Shown: piece after piece, positions 43,974-55,686 of the stretch
Layout: the number at the start of each line of letters is the position of its first letter
Position numbering within the stretch: the stretch's first letter is position 1
NCBI RefSeq assembly: GCF_046773475.1
Contig: NZ_CP177239.1
Span: 3,162,001 to 3,226,000 of the forward strand
Origin: Nitratireductor aquimarinus
GTDB lineage: Bacteria; Pseudomonadota; Alphaproteobacteria; Rhizobiales; Rhizobiaceae
Reading direction: 5' to 3'
Length of the DNA stretch: 64,000 nucleotides
Program-made: the position numbers and the translations under genes
Notes under the pieces: generated by a model
Database searches by the model: none
What the model was told of the DNA's origin: nothing
Seen by the model: the letters and a program-made list of their open reading frames with translations, nothing else

Positions 43974-44261
43974 ATGATCGTTATCGCCGGCCATATGACC
44001 GTTTCGCCCGCAGAGCGGCATGCCCATGTCGCCGCCCACGCGGACATGGTCCGCCGTGCCCGCAGCCACCCCGGCTGCGTCGATTTTGCGATCTGCGAAG
44101 ACGCGCTCGATCCGGGCCGGGTGAACCTGTTCGAATTGTGGGAGAGTGAGGCGGCGCTGGATGCCTGGCGCCGTGTCGCGAACCCGCCTGCAGGCGATGT
44201 TCAGCTGTCTGCAATCGAGGTGCAGAAGCATCATGTCAGCCATTCCGGACCTCCATTCTGA
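43974..44261 (+). CDS. ABM-type (antibiotic biosynthesis monooxygenase) family protein
   Basis: A 95-residue dimeric alpha-beta barrel protein. It begins MIVIAGHMTVSPAERHAHVA and contains GCVDFAICEDALDPGRVNLF and ELWESEAALDAW, the typical ABM pattern. Many members degrade quinones or haem or have no known substrate. GGGAGA precedes the ATG. Single gene, convergent with the PhnA-like gene; the end is 24 bp from it. Confidence 0.85.
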   Translation: MIVIAGHMTVSPAERHAHVAAHADMVRRARSHPGCVDFAICEDALDPGRVNLFELWESEAALDAWRRVANPPAGDVQLSAIEVQKHHVSHSGPPF

Positions 44262-44285
44262 GGCCCGGAAGGCTTGGTATGCGTG

Positions 44286-44588
44286 TTAGCGCTTGCGCAC
44301 GAATTCCGTGCGAAGAACGAGACCCTTGATGCCTTCGTGGCGGCAGTCGATCTCTTCCTTGTTGTCCGTCAGGCGGATCGTCTTGATCACGGTGCCGCGC
44401 TTCAGCGTCTGGCCTGCGCCCTTCACCTTCAGATCCTTGATCAGCGTCACGGAATCGCCGTCCGCCAGCGGGTTTCCTTCCGCGTCGACGACCGCGCCGC
44501 GCTGTGCTTCAAGAGCGGCCATTTCCGAGGCCGGCATCCATTCGCCGGTCACGTCGTCATATACATAGTCGTCATTGCTGTCGGTCAT
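44286..44588 (-). CDS. PhnA/YjdM-domain protein
   Basis: A 100-residue protein whose C-terminal half is the PhnA domain (DGDSVTLIKDLKVKGAGQTL and GTVIKTIRLTD). The N-terminal zinc-ribbon cysteines of YjdM are absent, leaving an acidic region (SNDDYVYDDVTGEWMPASE). The alkylphosphonate name is historical and no phn genes are near. The start ATG is at 44588; the frame is open to 44615 but adds a basic leader unlike the family. Confidence 0.82.
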   Translation of the reverse strand: MTDSNDDYVYDDVTGEWMPASEMAALEAQRGAVVDAEGNPLADGDSVTLIKDLKVKGAGQTLKRGTVIKTIRLTDNKEEIDCRHEGIKGLVLRTEFVRKR

Positions 44589-44656
44589 ATCGTGCCTTCT
44601 TCTGCACCGGGCCACGGGCCCGGCGCTTCCTCTAACCGGCGGCAGCGTCGTCGGAT

Positions 44657-46219
44657 CTACTTCCGAACGAACGTGCCGTCCTTCAACTGGTCGAAATACT
44701 CCACGCGGACCTCTTTGGCCAGATCGCCGTCCATGCTGAACGTGACGGCCGAGACGGAGCCCGCCATGGCGTTCTCGTTGCGCGGGCGGAAAGTGAACGC
44801 ATCGCCCGTCCAGTGCTCCAGCGGGAAGGTGCTGGACGTGCCTTCCACCTTCATGACGAGGCCGTCCTTGTCTTCCTCGACAATGAGGTTGCCGAAATAG
44901 TCATTGGCGAACGTGCCGGTATAGGCGGCGTGTTCGCGCGCGGGCTTTGCGTCTTCAGGCGCTTTCTGTCCCGCAAGTTCGCCAAACGGCGCCAGCATCG
45001 GCGCGAAGGCGATGGGATACATGGCAAGCCAGTCGCGCTGCATCTCGCCATACTGCACCAGATCCATGAAGCTCATGGAGATGCCTTCAGCCAGGCCGAT
45101 GGGCTGCGCATTGGTCAGGACCACGATGCCGATATCGGCGGAAGGGATCATGATGAAATTGGTTGCCGCACCGAGGGCAAAAGCGCCCGAATGGCTGATC
45201 ATGACACGCCCTGCCGGCGAAACGCCGACACCAAAACCGTAACCGTAAAAGCTGGCGCGTGCAGCGGGTGTCGCGGGCTTGCCGGAAACCACCTGCGGGC
45301 TGAGAGCCGGCAGGAGAGCCTCGGAGTCGACAATGCTGCGACCGTCATATTCGCCATTGCCGAGCACCATGCGCAGCCATTTCGCCATGTCGTTCACGCT
45401 GGCGCTCACACCGCCCGCCGGCGACTGCGCATCGGGATCGCGCTGGAAAAGCACCTCCCACGCATCGCCCTCGCGCATGTGGCCATGGGCGCGGTTGTCG
45501 CGCGCCAGAAAATCCTTCAGCCGGGAGGAGGTGCTCTCCATGCCGAGCGGCTTGTAGATGGCGTCGTCGCTGAGCGTTGCCCAGTCCTTGCCGGCCACGC
45601 CCGCCACGGCCTCTGCCGCAGCCGTCAGGCCGAAATTCGTATAGGCGTATTGCAGGCGGAACGCGCCGACTTTCAGATGCCGGAGCTGTTCCAGGATGAC
45701 CTGGCGCGGAAAGCCCAGATCTTCGAGATCATCGCCCGCATGGTCGGGCAGGCCCGAGCGGTGCGCATAAAGATCGCCAACGGTCAGGAGCGCCGTGCTG
45801 TTGGGATTGGAAAGCTTGAACCAGGGCAGGATGTCGGCCATCGGCGTGTTCCAGTCGACCACGCCTTCGCCCACCTGCTGCGCCACCACGGTCGCGCCAA
45901 CGGATTTGGACAGCGAGGCAAGCTGGAACGCCGTGTCGGTGTCGACGGCTGCTTCCTCGCCTGCCTTGCGCACGCCATAGCCCTTGGCGAACAGGACCTC
46001 GTCCTTGCGCACCACGGCAACCGCGAGACCCGGCACGCCGGTCTCCTTCATGGCGTTCTGGATGAGGGCGTCGAGCGCCTCGACGGCCTTCTCGATCTGG
46101 CCATCGGGAATGGCGACGCCCGCAGTCTGTGCGGGTGGCGGCAGATCGTTGGCCAGCGCGGCTGCCGGCGCGGCGGTCAGGGCCAGCGCGGTTGCGGCTG
46201 CGAGAATGCGGGACGCCAT
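44657..46219 (-). CDS. Serine hydrolase (beta-lactamase-fold, class C-like)
   Basis: A 520-residue periplasmic hydrolase. The signal peptide spans residues 1-24 (cleavage near ALA-NDL). The nucleophile motif S102-L-S-K105 and the Y-T-N motif in YAYTNFGLTA are present; a C-terminal domain of about 110 residues resembles DUF3471-type extensions. Members hydrolyse D-amino peptides, esters or beta-lactams; the true substrate is open. Start at ATG 46219; a GTG at 46300 would put extra residues before the signal. Convergent with nothing; tail-to-tail with the LysR gene upstream. Confidence 0.88.
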   Translation of the reverse strand: MASRILAAATALALTAAPAAALANDLPPPAQTAGVAIPDGQIEKAVEALDALIQNAMKETGVPGLAVAVVRKDEVLFAKGYGVRKAGEEAAVDTDTAFQLASLSKSVGATVVAQQVGEGVVDWNTPMADILPWFKLSNPNSTALLTVGDLYAHRSGLPDHAGDDLEDLGFPRQVILEQLRHLKVGAFRLQYAYTNFGLTAAAEAVAGVAGKDWATLSDDAIYKPLGMESTSSRLKDFLARDNRAHGHMREGDAWEVLFQRDPDAQSPAGGVSASVNDMAKWLRMVLGNGEYDGRSIVDSEALLPALSPQVVSGKPATPAARASFYGYGFGVGVSPAGRVMISHSGAFALGAATNFIMIPSADIGIVVLTNAQPIGLAEGISMSFMDLVQYGEMQRDWLAMYPIAFAPMLAPFGELAGQKAPEDAKPAREHAAYTGTFANDYFGNLIVEEDKDGLVMKVEGTSSTFPLEHWTGDAFTFRPRNENAMAGSVSAVTFSMDGDLAKEVRVEYFDQLKDGTFVRK

Positions 46220-46306
46220 GGCGAAATCTCCAGTGTGAACGGGTTGGGCCGCCAGTTGTGGCGACAAGTCTTTAACGAAATAAAAACGCCGGCTTAGCAC
46301 CTGCCT

Positions 46307-47188
46307 CTAGCTGAACAGATGCCGCTCTTTTTCTACCAGCTCGCTGATGAAGGCTGCCGCCACCTGAATGCGGCGGGTGGGGCGCATGGATTCATGGTAG
46401 ACGGTCCAGTAGCTGCGGCGGATCGGTCCCGCCCAGTCAATCGGCACAAGATCATCGTGCCTGCGCGCGATGAAAGTGTGCAGAATGCCGATGCCCGCGC
46501 CGGCGCGCACCGCTTCCACCTGGCCCATGGCCGATGAAACGGCAAAGTCCGTTCTCCAGTTTTCGGAGACCTCGGCGGCGTAATCCAGTGTCGGGCTGAA
46601 AACCAGATCGGGTACATATCCCACCAGCCTGTGGGCGGAGAGATCGGCGGCCTGCTTCGGCAGGTCGTGTGCCTGCGCATAGTCTTTCGAGGCATAGAGA
46701 CCGAGCGTGTAGTCCACCAGCTTTGCGGCCACCAGCCGGCCTTCCGTCGGGCGGTCCACGGTCACTGCAATGTCGGCCTCGCGGCGCGAAAGCGAGAGCG
46801 AACGTGGAACGGGCACGAGCTGCACTGAAAGCCCCGGATGCCGCGCGGTCAGCGCGCCCAGCCGGGGCGCAAGAAAGGCAACGCCAAAACCGTCCGGGGC
46901 GCCGATCCGCACGGTGCCGGTCACGTCTTCGCTCTCGCCGGCAATCTCGGCGCGCGCGGCGATCATGTCGGCTTCCATGCGTTCCGCCGTTGCCAGCAAT
47001 TGCTCGCCCGCCGCCGTCAACTCCGTGCCTGTCGTCAGGCGGTGAAAGAGCTTTGCGCCAATCGCATCCTCCAGCGCCGCCACCCGCCTTGAGACGGTTG
47101 CGTGATTGAGGCCGAGCCGCTTGGCCGCGCCCAGTATCTGGCCGGCCCGTGCAACGGCGAGAAACACGCGCACATCGTCCCAGTTCAT
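46307..47188 (-). CDS. LysR-family transcriptional regulator
   Basis: A 293-residue regulator. The N-terminal helix-turn-helix is in FLAVARAGQILGAAKRLGLN and HATVSRRVAALEDAIGAKLF; the effector domain follows. It is divergent from mmsA over 145 bp, the classic position of a LysR activator relative to its target, so it may control valine/methylmalonate semialdehyde metabolism. The ligand is not known. Confidence 0.9.
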   Translation of the reverse strand: MNWDDVRVFLAVARAGQILGAAKRLGLNHATVSRRVAALEDAIGAKLFHRLTTGTELTAAGEQLLATAERMEADMIAARAEIAGESEDVTGTVRIGAPDGFGVAFLAPRLGALTARHPGLSVQLVPVPRSLSLSRREADIAVTVDRPTEGRLVAAKLVDYTLGLYASKDYAQAHDLPKQAADLSAHRLVGYVPDLVFSPTLDYAAEVSENWRTDFAVSSAMGQVEAVRAGAGIGILHTFIARRHDDLVPIDWAGPIRRSYWTVYHESMRPTRRIQVAAAFISELVEKERHLFS

Positions 47189-47333
47189 GCCATTCCTCCC
47201 GGTTAGGCGTTTTCTGCACGGTATATCCTATTTCGACTTTAATTTCTGCACAACGGTTGCTGTTTGCATCGCGTTGCCAAACAGCCGTCGAGTGAAGACA
47301 ATGCCGGCGACTTCATAACCAGGGAGAAGCCTC

Positions 47334-48830
<1,497 letters not shown>

Positions 48831-49201
48831 CCCGTTTTTCGCGTTTATCGCTCAATTTTGAGGACACCCGCATCGGTTCCCGGTGCGGGTGTTTTTGCAT
48901 TTTGAAACAGACGATTTTATCCGGTCATTTTTGTCTCAAACTTGCAATAATGATGCGCGGTAACGGTAAATGCCGGGACGATCCGCCGATTTTTTCAAAA
49001 TCGCGCCGTTCAATGCGATGACATTGCATTGGTCCAGTGCTAGCTTCCCGCGTCAAGAAGAGCTGGAAAAACCGGCCTCGGTCTGAAACCGGTCGTGGGA
49101 ACTTTGACATTGCAATCGAATGTCGTTCCACTACGACTACCTAAGGGGAAACAATAAGAAATGCGCTTTACTGGCGACATTTCAGGGGAGTTGCATATCT
49201 C
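48831..49201. other. 371-bp gap between mmsA and the liv operon
   Basis: It contains the mmsA terminator, then AT-rich leader DNA. TTGACA at 49104 is a candidate -35 element for livH, without a clear -10. A small open frame of 25 codons begins at ATG 49161, after AAGGGG, and overlaps the livH start; it is not rich in Leu/Ile/Val codons at the point expected of an attenuation peptide, so I do not call it. Confidence 0.5.
48862..48896 (+). terminator. Rho-independent terminator after mmsA
   Basis: Stem ACACCCGCATCGG / CCGGTGCGGGTGT (13 bp with one G-T pair) and a 3-nt loop, followed directly by a T-run (TTTTTG). A textbook terminator for the mmsA transcript. Confidence 0.9.
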
Positions 49202-50124
<923 letters not shown>

Positions 50125-50125
<1 letters not shown>

Positions 50126-51516
50126 TGGCGATGAACGGTTCCAACAAGGCGGTCGGCACGCAGCCGGCCGACCCGAATTCCTTCGCGGCCTCGGTCAAGG
50201 ATGCGGCCACCGCCGGCTTCCTGGTCGCGGTGCTCGGGTTCTTCTTCATCGGCGTGCGCACCGACATCGCGCCCGGTGGTCTTGATCTCAAGATGCGCTG
50301 GGGCGCGTGGATCGTCTCGATCCTCGTCGTCTTCGCCGGTCGGCTTCTGCTCAATCTGTTCGTCTTCAAGACCAACAGCCCGATCACGCAGAAATTCGCT
50401 TCCAGCATGCCCGGCAATGGCCGCTTCGCCGGCGCCGGCAAATGGATGATGCGGGCGCTTTTCGCTTTCGCGCTGATCCTGCCCTTCTTCTTCATCACCT
50501 TCTTCCCCAACAAGGACCGTCAGTTCATCGATCTGGCGATCCTGATCATGACCTACATCATGCTCGGCTGGGGGCTGAACATCGTGGTGGGACTGGCGGG
50601 TCTGCTCGACCTCGGCTATGTCGCGTTCTATGCGGTTGGCGCATATTCCTTCGCGCTGCTCGCACAGTATCTCGACATCGGCTTCTGGTTCGCGCTGCCG
50701 CTTGCCGGCATTCTCGCCGCCTGCTGGGGCATCGTGCTCGGCTTCCCCGTGCTCAGGCTCAGGGGCGACTATCTGGCCATCGTCACGCTGGCCTTCGGTG
50801 AGATCATCCGCGTGGTGCTGTTGAACTGGTACGAGTTCACCAATGGACCGGATGGCATTTCGGGCATTCCGAAACCCACCTTCTTCGGTCTGGAACTGAA
50901 GCGGGGCGAGGGCGGCTTTGCCGACTTCTTCGGCATCGCCTACGATCCGATCCAGCGCTTCATCTTCCTCTACTACATCATCTTCGTTCTCGCGCTGATC
51001 ACCAATTTCGTGACCATGCGTCTGCGCAGGCTGCCCATCGGGCGCGCCTGGGAGGCGCTGCGTGAAGATGAAATCGCCTGCCGTTCGCTGGGCATCAACA
51101 CCCGCAACACGAAGCTGACAGCTTTCTCCATCGGCGCCATGTTCGGTGGCTTCGCCGGGTCCTTCTTCGCAACGCGACAGGGCTTCATTTCGCCGGAGAG
51201 CTTCACCTTCCTGGAATCGGCGATCATCCTCGCCATCGTGGTTCTGGGCGGTCTCGGCTCGCAGATCGGCGTTGTCATCGCCTCCATCGTCATGATTGGC
51301 GGCATCGAACTGCTGCGCAATCTCGGGTTCCTCCAGCAGATCTTCGGTTCGGGTTTCGACCCGGTTCAGTATCGTATGCTGATCTTCGGTCTCGCCATGG
51401 TTCTCATCATGGTGTGGAAGCCGCGTGGTCTCATATCGACCCGCGAACCGTCCGTGGCTCTGAAGGAAAAGAAACGCATTGGCGCCGATATGGTGGCTCA
51501 GGGTGAGGGACACTGA
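50125..51516 (+). CDS. livM: Branched-chain amino acid ABC transporter, permease LivM
   Basis: A 463-residue permease. The N-terminal 120 residues form an extra membrane region (DUF3382-like; AGFLVAVLGFFFIGVRTDI) found in long LivM proteins. The core contains GWGLNIVVGLAGLLDLGYVA, LRGDYLAIVTLAFGEIIRVV and the ATPase-contact EDEIACRSLGINTRNTKL. It overlaps livH and livG by one base each. Confidence 0.94.
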
Positions 51517-53081
51517 TGGACGCGGCGACGAACATGAACAACAACGCTCAGGCGACGCCCAACTGGGACAAGGACCCGGTGCTCAGCGTCGAACATCTAA
51601 CCATGCGCTTCGGCGGCCTCGTGGCCGTCGGAGACCTCTCCTTCAATGTCGGCCGGGGTGATATCACTGCCCTGATCGGCCCGAACGGAGCGGGCAAGAC
51701 CACGGTCTTCAACTGCGTGACCGGCTTCTACAAGCCGACGGAAGGGCGCATCGTCATGCGTCACGGTCCGGGTCGCCAGCAGGAAGACGTGGATGCGTTG
51801 ACCGATAGCGGCCAGCGCTGGAAGACCACCGGCAACGGCGCGGTCTACCTTCTGGAGCGCATGCCCGATCACGAGATCTCGCACAAGGCCAAGGTGGCGC
51901 GCACCTTCCAGAACATCCGCCTGTTCGGCGGCATGACCGTTCTGGAAAACCTGCTCGTTGCCCAGCACAATCCGCTGATGGTTGCGTCCGGTTTCTCGAT
52001 CGGCGGCATTCTGGGGCTGCCCGGCTACAAGCACGCGCAGCAGGAGGCCATCGACAAGGCGGTCTACTGGCTGGAGCACACGAACCTCGTGGATCGTGCA
52101 GACGATCCGGCGGCTGATCTTCCCTATGGCGCGCAGCGCCGTCTGGAAATCGCCCGCGCCATGTGCACGAGGCCGCAGCTCCTGTGTCTCGATGAGCCGG
52201 CAGCCGGCCTCAACCCGCGTGAATCGGCAGAACTCAACGAACTGCTGAAATACATTCGCGACGAGCACAAAGTGTCGGTTCTCCTGATCGAGCATGACAT
52301 GGGCGTGGTGATGGAAATCTCCGACCATGTCATCGTGCTGGATTACGGTGTGAAGATCTCCGATGGCCCGGCCGAGTTCGTGAAGAACGATCCGAAGGTC
52401 ATTGCCGCCTATCTGGGCGTCGATGACGAGGACGAGATCGACATGCCGGAGGTGCGTGAGGATATCGCCAGGGTCTCGAAGGACGAGCAGGCGGGCGATG
52501 CAGCCGCGCCTGCAGCCAAAAAGAAGGCGGCGGCGAAGAAGGCGACCTCAAAGGCTGGATCGACAAAGAAAGCCTCTGCCGCAGGCGCTTCCGGCGCAAA
52601 GGCGGCCACGGCCAAGTCTTCACCCAAGGCTTCCGCTGCGGCCAAGCCTGCGGCAGCGAAAAGCAAGGCTGCGAAGCCGGCTCCTGCTGCCAGTGAGGTG
52701 AAGATCGCCAATGCCGGAGACTACCCCGGCAGCCAGCCGCACGGTCTCAGGAAGGCGCGCGAGGGCGGGGCCAACAACCTCACCCGCGTGAAGGGCATCG
52801 GACCGGCCAGCGAGAAGAAGCTGAACGCGCTCGGGGTCTGGCACTTCGACCAGATCGCGGCGTGGAAGAAAGCCGAGGTGCAGTGGGTCGGTTCCTATCT
52901 TGCCTTCCCCGGTCGCATCGAACGGGAGGAGTGGGTCAAGCAGGCCAGGGTTCTCGCCAAGGGTGGCGAAACCGAATTCTCCAAACGCGTTGACAAGGGC
53001 GCTGTGCCCTCCAGCGTGCCCGGCAAGCGCGGCGCCAAACCGGCCAGCAAGAAGACCACCGGCAAGGGAGGCAAGGCATGA
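51516..53081 (+). CDS. livG: LivG ATPase fused to an Ala/Lys-rich linker and a helix-hairpin-helix domain
   Basis: Residues 1-305 are a normal branched-chain ATPase: Walker A GPNGAGKT at 55-62, a Q-loop in TFQNIRLFGGM, signature LPYGAQRRLEIARAM, Walker B LLCLDEPAAGLNP and the switch in LIEHDMG. Family members end near 250-300 residues. Here 216 more follow: an acidic stretch (310-327), an Ala/Lys-rich linker (330-395), and at 422-482 a helix-hairpin-helix module (LTRVKGIGPASEKKLNALGV, then FDQIAAW and FPGRIEREEWV), then a basic tail. I recognise this module from the C-terminal extensions of rhizobial NuoE and ribosomal L21. Its role on an ABC ATPase is unknown. ATG 51534 is an alternative start. 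Confidence 0.9.
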   Translation: MDAATNMNNNAQATPNWDKDPVLSVEHLTMRFGGLVAVGDLSFNVGRGDITALIGPNGAGKTTVFNCVTGFYKPTEGRIVMRHGPGRQQEDVDALTDSGQRWKTTGNGAVYLLERMPDHEISHKAKVARTFQNIRLFGGMTVLENLLVAQHNPLMVASGFSIGGILGLPGYKHAQQEAIDKAVYWLEHTNLVDRADDPAADLPYGAQRRLEIARAMCTRPQLLCLDEPAAGLNPRESAELNELLKYIRDEHKVSVLLIEHDMGVVMEISDHVIVLDYGVKISDGPAEFVKNDPKVIAAYLGVDDEDEIDMPEVREDIARVSKDEQAGDAAAPAAKKKAAAKKATSKAGSTKKASAAGASGAKAATAKSSPKASAAAKPAAAKSKAAKPAPAASEVKIANAGDYPGSQPHGLRKAREGGANNLTRVKGIGPASEKKLNALGVWHFDQIAAWKKAEVQWVGSYLAFPGRIEREEWVKQARVLAKGGETEFSKRVDKGAVPSSVPGKRGAKPASKKTTGKGGKA

Positions 53082-53812
53082 GCGAGCAGAAGAACCCCTT
53101 GCTCTCGGTGCGTGGCGTCGAGACCTATTACGGCAACATCGTCGCGCTGCGTGGCGTCGACATGGATGTGCATCGCGGTGAGATCGTCACGATGATCGGA
53201 GCCAATGGCGCTGGCAAGTCGACGCTGATGATGACCATCTGCGGCGACCCGCGCGCCCGCAACGGCCAGATCGTCTATGATGGCGTCGACATCACCCAGA
53301 TGCCGACGCACGAGATCGTCAGCCTCGGCATCGCGCAATCGCCGGAAGGGCGTCGGATCTTTCCGCGTATGACGGTGATGGAAAACCTGCAGATGGGGGC
53401 CGCACTCGTCGATCCCGAATTCTTCGACGAGGATCTCGCCAAGGTCTTCAAGCTGTTTCCGCGTTTGAAGGAGCGTATCAGCCAGCGTGGCGGCACGCTC
53501 TCGGGTGGTGAGCAGCAGATGCTTGCCATTGCCCGCGCGCTGATGAGCCGGCCGAAGCTTCTGCTGCTGGACGAGCCGTCGCTTGGCCTTGCGCCGTTGA
53601 TCGTGAAGCAGATCTTCGACGCCATTCGCGAGCTGAACGAAAAGGAAGGGCTTACGGTCTTCCTGGTCGAGCAGAACGCGTTCCACGCGCTGAAGCTCGC
53701 CCATCGCGGCTATGTCATGGTCAACGGCAATGTGACCATGAGCGGCACGGGCGCAGAACTTCTCAAGAAGGAAGAAGTCCGCGCTGCTTATCTGGAAGGC
53801 GGGAGGCACTGA
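53078..53812 (+). CDS. livF: Branched-chain amino acid ABC transporter, ATPase LivF
   Basis: A 244-residue ATPase. Walker A GANGAGKST, RIFPRMTVMENLQMGA, signature LSGGEQQMLAIARALMSRP and Walker B LLLLDEPSLGLAPLIV, with the late EQNAFHALKLAHRGYVM, are LivF signatures. It pairs with the fused LivG at the membrane. Overlaps livG by 4 bp and shares a base with the next gene. Confidence 0.95.
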   Translation: MSEQKNPLLSVRGVETYYGNIVALRGVDMDVHRGEIVTMIGANGAGKSTLMMTICGDPRARNGQIVYDGVDITQMPTHEIVSLGIAQSPEGRRIFPRMTVMENLQMGAALVDPEFFDEDLAKVFKLFPRLKERISQRGGTLSGGEQQMLAIARALMSRPKLLLLDEPSLGLAPLIVKQIFDAIRELNEKEGLTVFLVEQNAFHALKLAHRGYVMVNGNVTMSGTGAELLKKEEVRAAYLEGGRH

Positions 53813-54165
53813 TGGAACACGCAAACGGACTGATCTGGGAAGTCTCTTTCTGGGAGTTCTTCTTTGTCACGGTTCTTCTGGCAGGGAGTGCCGCCTATCT
53901 GACGGGACGCGCCATGGCGCGCACCTGGCAGGCCGATGCGCATCTGGCGTTTTACATCGTGCTTTTGACGGCAGCCACGCGCTTCATCCATTTCGCTCTG
54001 TTCAGCGGCACGCTTCTGTCGCTGCACTATTACATCGTCGATCTGATCGTTCTGCTGATCATCGCCTTCGTCGGCAAGCGCATCACCCGCGCTGGCCAGA
54101 TGGCGACACAGTATAGTTTTCAGTATCGGCGTAGTGGACCGCTCGGCTGGGAACGTTCCGGCTGA
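53812..54165 (+). CDS. Small membrane protein of the liv operon (DUF6867-like)
   Basis: A 117-residue protein with about three membrane segments (FWEFFFVTVLLAGSAAYLTG, then AFYIVLLTAATRFIHFALF and YYIVDLIVLLIIAFVG) and a basic C-terminal tail. It overlaps livF and precedes the binding-protein gene. I recall such a protein (DUF6867) in Hyphomicrobiales liv operons. No function is known; a regulatory or assembly subunit of the transporter is a reasonable inference from position. Confidence 0.8.
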   Translation: MEHANGLIWEVSFWEFFFVTVLLAGSAAYLTGRAMARTWQADAHLAFYIVLLTAATRFIHFALFSGTLLSLHYYIVDLIVLLIIAFVGKRITRAGQMATQYSFQYRRSGPLGWERSG

Positions 54166-54323
54166 CGGATTCATGGTTAAGCGGCATGAAGCCTTTATTT
54201 CTCTTTGGAATTGGGTTTTCATGCCGTTTAAGCGGGCACAATGGTCCGCATAGGCAAAACCGGGAAGCCAAACACCATTTCCGGAAAGCCAAGGGAACTT
54301 CTGGTGTTTTAAAGGGAGAAGTC

Positions 54324-55424
54324 ATGAAAAAGGCACTTATGGCTGGCGCAGCACTCAGCCTGATGATGACGGGTTCCGCATGGGCGGACATCACCATCGC
54401 CGTTGCAGGCCCGATGACGGGCCAGTACGCCTCCTTCGGTGAGCAGATGAAGGCTGGCGCTGAGCAGGCCGTGGCCGACATCAATGAGGCCGGTGGCGTC
54501 AATGGCGAAATGCTGAAGCTGGAAGTGGGCGATGACGCCTGCGATCCCAAGCAGGCTGTCGCGGTCGCCAACCAGTTCGCCGGTTCCGGCGTATCCTTCG
54601 TGGCCGGCCACTTCTGCTCGGGTTCCTCGATCCCGGCTTCGTCGGTCTATGCCGAGGAAGGCATCATTCAGATTTCGCCGGCCTCCACCAACCCGGCCTT
54701 CACCGACAACCGTCCGGGTCCGGGCGTCTACCGCGTTTGCGGCCGCGATGACCAGCAGGGCGATGTTGCCGGCAAGTTCCTCGTAGAGAACTTCGGCGAC
54801 AAGAAGGTAGCCTTCGTCCACGACAAGACCGCTTACGGCAAGGGTCTCGCAGACGCCACCATGGCGGCCTACGAGGCAGCAGGCGGCAAGCCGGCTCTGT
54901 ACGAAGCCTACACCGCCGGTGAAAAGGACTACACGGCGCTCGTCTCCAAGCTGAAGCAGGAAGGCGTTGGCGTTCTCTATGTGGGCGGCTACCACACCGA
55001 AGCCGGCCTCATGGCCCGCCAGATGCGCGAGCAGGGCATGGACACGGTTCTCGTTTCCGGTGACGCGCTCGTCACCGACGAGTACTGGGCCATCACCGGC
55101 GATGCCGGCGAGGGCACGCTGATGACCTTCTCGCCCGATCCGCGCAAGAACGAGATCGCCAAGCCGGTCGTTGACAAGCTGCTTGCCGCCGGCAAGACGG
55201 CTGAAGGCTACGCGCTCTACACCTATGCCGCGATCCAGGCATGGAAGGCAGCCGTAGAGGCAGCCGGTTCCACCGATTACGATCCGGTTGTGGCCGCACT
55301 CAACGAAGGCGACTTCGCCACCGTTCTGGGTGACCTGTCCTTCGACGACAAGGGCGATGTCACGCTGCCGGGTTACGTCTTCTACGAGTGGAAGGGCGGC
55401 AAGTACGATTACCTCGAGCAGTAA
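54324..55424 (+). CDS. livK: Branched-chain amino acid ABC transporter, substrate-binding protein
   Basis: A 366-residue periplasmic binding protein (LivJ/LivK family). The signal peptide is at residues 1-22 (cleavage near AWA-DIT), followed by ITIAVAGPMTGQYASFGEQM, where ligand contacts lie. VAGHFCSGSSIPASSVYAEE and AFVHDKTAYGKGLADATMAA are also typical. GGGAGA precedes the ATG; the frame is open to 54186 but the extra residues are not a signal. A terminator follows. Confidence 0.93.
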   Translation: MKKALMAGAALSLMMTGSAWADITIAVAGPMTGQYASFGEQMKAGAEQAVADINEAGGVNGEMLKLEVGDDACDPKQAVAVANQFAGSGVSFVAGHFCSGSSIPASSVYAEEGIIQISPASTNPAFTDNRPGPGVYRVCGRDDQQGDVAGKFLVENFGDKKVAFVHDKTAYGKGLADATMAAYEAAGGKPALYEAYTAGEKDYTALVSKLKQEGVGVLYVGGYHTEAGLMARQMREQGMDTVLVSGDALVTDEYWAITGDAGEGTLMTFSPDPRKNEIAKPVVDKLLAAGKTAEGYALYTYAAIQAWKAAVEAAGSTDYDPVVAALNEGDFATVLGDLSFDDKGDVTLPGYVFYEWKGGKYDYLEQ

Positions 55425-55450
55425 GCTTCTGGCTTGACGAGAGGTTTGAG

Positions 55451-55479
55451 CGGTCCGGCAGCAATGCCGGGCCGTTTTT
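55451..55479 (+). terminator. Rho-independent terminator after livK
   Basis: Stem CGGTCCGGCA / TGCCGGGCCG (10 bp with one G-T pair) with a 4-nt loop, followed by TTTTT. It ends the liv operon. Confidence 0.9.
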
Positions 55480-55686
55480 CGTTTCAGGGGCGATGAGACA
55501 AGCCCGCAGCTGGCCGGGATCGGACGCGCCATATGGTGCTTTCGCACCTGCACAGCTCTCCCAGCGTCAAGAAAGTTTGCACTGCAGCATTGTCCACGCT
55601 AATCATACCGCGTCTTTTTGGCGCGGGAGGGGAGGCTCGCGTCAGGCAATCCCGCACTCCCTCTCCCCACCCTGGAGCCGTTGCCA

